Assembly (NCBI GenBank): GCA_000209815.1
Contig: FP929036.1
Location: 143,907 to 207,906 of the forward strand
Direction of reading: 5' to 3'
DNA: 64,000 nucleotides
DNA from: Butyrivibrio fibrisolvens 16/4
GTDB lineage: Bacteria > Bacillota > Clostridia > Lachnospirales > Lachnospiraceae
Below the pieces are notes generated by a model. That model did no database searches and was not told where the DNA came from. It saw nothing but the letters and a program-made list of their open reading frames with translations. The position numbers and the translations under genes are program-made. Shown piece by piece: positions 62,823-64,000 of this stretch. Numbering within the stretch: position 1 is the stretch's first letter; each line of letters begins with the position of its first letter.

Positions 62823-64000
62823 TTATGCCAATCTAATTACTGAAATGATACCGCCGAGAGCCGCTTTTCTCTCGTTGAATTCGTGTTCTGTCATTTCTGA
62901 AGTAATGAAACCAACCTCTTCATCTAAATCAAGAGATGCATATTCCACATTGTCAAATTCGTTTTCTATATTAGATTGAAGAGCTGAGGTTCTAACAAAA
63001 TATCTGAACTTCTCATCAGCAGGATTAGCCAACTGATATTTTTCAGATGTCCAACCAATTTTCACATATTTATTAATGTTCTTAGCCAAGAATACCATAT
63101 CCCCTACAACGGCCGAAGCTGTAGGAAGTGCTCCTGCGCCGGCGCCGTAGTACATTGATTCGCCAAGCATATTACCCTTTACCGATACTGCATTCATAAC
63201 ACCAGCTACGTGATAGAGCATATTATCTGGTTTAACCAAATATGGTGCAACCCTACAGGCATATTTATCGCCGACCTTTACACTGCGAGCAATAAGCTTG
63301 ATGCTTCTGCCCATAGCCTTTGCATATTTAAAATCTGTAGATGATATCTTGCTGATACCCTCTGTAGGAATATCATTGAAATCTACATTTTTTCCAGTAA
63401 CAAGAGAAGTAAGAATAGCTATTTTTCTACAGCTATCAAAGCCTTCTACGTCAGCTGTAGGGTCCTTCTCGGCATAGCCCAACGACTGAGCCTCAGCCAA
63501 AATCTCCGCATAGTCACTACCAAACTGCTCCATATTTGTAAGCATATAGTTTGTAGTACCATTACAAATAGCATCAATTTCTTCTATGACATCACCAGTC
63601 AAGCAGGCAGTCAGGGTTCTAATAATCGGAATACCGCCACCAACAGCAGCTTCAAACACAAAATTCACATTGTGCTTTTCTGCAATCTCCATCAGTTCTG
63701 CTCCCTTGTCAGCCACAAGTGCCTTATTGGAGGTAGTAACTGATTTTCCAGCTTCCAACATTGCCTTTACAAAGATAAATGCAGGCTCAACTCCGCCCAT
63801 TGTCTCCACAACAATTTTGACATCTTTGTCTTTAACAATTTCCTTGTAATCCTTAACAAAGCATTTCTCATAAGGATCACCAGGGAAATCTCTAAGATCA
63901 AGAATATATTTAAGCTCTAATGGCTCACCAATTCTTGCCGCCAAGATGTCTTTGTTTGTCTCAAGTACCTTTGCTACACCGGAACCAATGGTTCCATAAC
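62823..64000 (-). CDS. hom: Homoserine dehydrogenase (5' end beyond window)
   Basis: Homoserine dehydrogenase reduces aspartate semialdehyde to homoserine with NAD(P)H. The frame runs off the right edge: the last codons visible include the nucleotide loop YGTIGSGVAKVLE, so only the first few residues are missing. Seen: VVETMGGVEPAF, TSNKALVADKGAEL, FEAAVGGGIPIIRTL, AICNGTTNYML, and the late MYYGAGAGALPTASAVVGD. The C-terminal 80 residues form a short ACT-like regulatory domain ending ISVIRLA. thrH follows directly on the same strand. Confidence 0.96.
   Translation of the reverse strand, partial: YGTIGSGVAKVLETNKDILAARIGEPLELKYILDLRDFPGDPYEKCFVKDYKEIVKDKDVKIVVETMGGVEPAFIFVKAMLEAGKSVTTSNKALVADKGAELMEIAEKHNVNFVFEAAVGGGIPIIRTLTACLTGDVIEEIDAICNGTTNYMLTNMEQFGSDYAEILAEAQSLGYAEKDPTADVEGFDSCRKIAILTSLVTGKNVDFNDIPTEGISKISSTDFKYAKAMGRSIKLIARSVKVGDKYACRVAPYLVKPDNMLYHVAGVMNAVSVKGNMLGESMYYGAGAGALPTASAVVGDMVFLAKNINKYVKIGWTSEKYQLANPADEKFRYFVRTSALQSNIENEFDNVEYASLDLDEEVGFITSEMTEHEFNERKAALGGIISVIRLA

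Overview
The window is about 64 kb of low-GC Firmicutes chromosome. It most resembles a fibre-degrading anaerobe of the Lachnospiraceae (Butyrivibrio/Pseudobutyrivibrio-like). The grounds are pyruvate formate-lyase with its activase, LL-diaminopimelate aminotransferase, a eukaryote-type HisA, YesN/YesM-type two-component control of a sugar ABC transporter, a large secreted GH43/CBM protein, and AGGAGG-type ribosome-binding sites. The assignment is inference from gene content; no rRNA gene is present. There is no clear phage, insertion sequence or CRISPR array.

Layout. 1-4.0 kb is accessory: a structured RNA with its own terminator in front of a DUF3800 gene, a YdcF-like protein, a DUF234-type ATPase/nuclease with repeated operators, and an orphan small protein. 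4.0-16 kb is a minus-strand housekeeping and envelope block: MATE pump, J-domain protein, FolC, DegV, transglutaminase, cold-shock protein, ClpX paralogue, hydrolase, GDPD, MFS transporter with a structured leader, and an EF-Tu-barrel/SseB protein. 16-21.7 kb holds mscL, dapL, hisA, apeB, a flavoprotein reductase and an exonuclease. 22-25.1 kb is pflB-pflA on the plus strand. 25.1-27.6 kb holds a chemoreceptor and a DUF2798 membrane protein. 27.6-42.2 kb is one long minus-strand carbohydrate locus: extracellular GH43 enzyme, beta-phosphoglucomutase, DUF4432 epimerase, histidine kinase, AraC-type response regulator, ABC binding protein, two permeases and a GH65 phosphorylase. 42.4-51.3 kb has a lipoprotein, two identical tRNA-Ser(TGA) genes around a threonine aldolase, and the ispD-tsaD-rnz-rimI-tsaB-tsaE cluster. 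51.6-55.5 kb has tex, an acyltransferase and an L25-type ribosomal protein. 55.7-62 kb is a glycerol operon (glpP, glpK, glpF, two flavoproteins, DUF1667). The right edge has thrH and the 3' part of hom.

How the genes work together. In the carbohydrate locus the surface enzyme should release an oligosaccharide, which the lipoprotein and permeases import. GH65 would phosphorolyse it to beta-glucose 1-phosphate, and beta-phosphoglucomutase converts that to glucose 6-phosphate; the kinase/regulator pair senses the supply. The glp genes take glycerol in, phosphorylate it and oxidise glycerol 3-phosphate. Hom plus ThrH fit threonine synthesis.

A caution applies throughout. Fourteen genes are each split by one single-base indel, almost all in a homopolymer run (11 losses, 3 gains), including clpX, hisA and thrH. 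This looks much more like uncorrected sequencing error than gene decay. I therefore give the full reconstructed spans as single genes and name the break in each.
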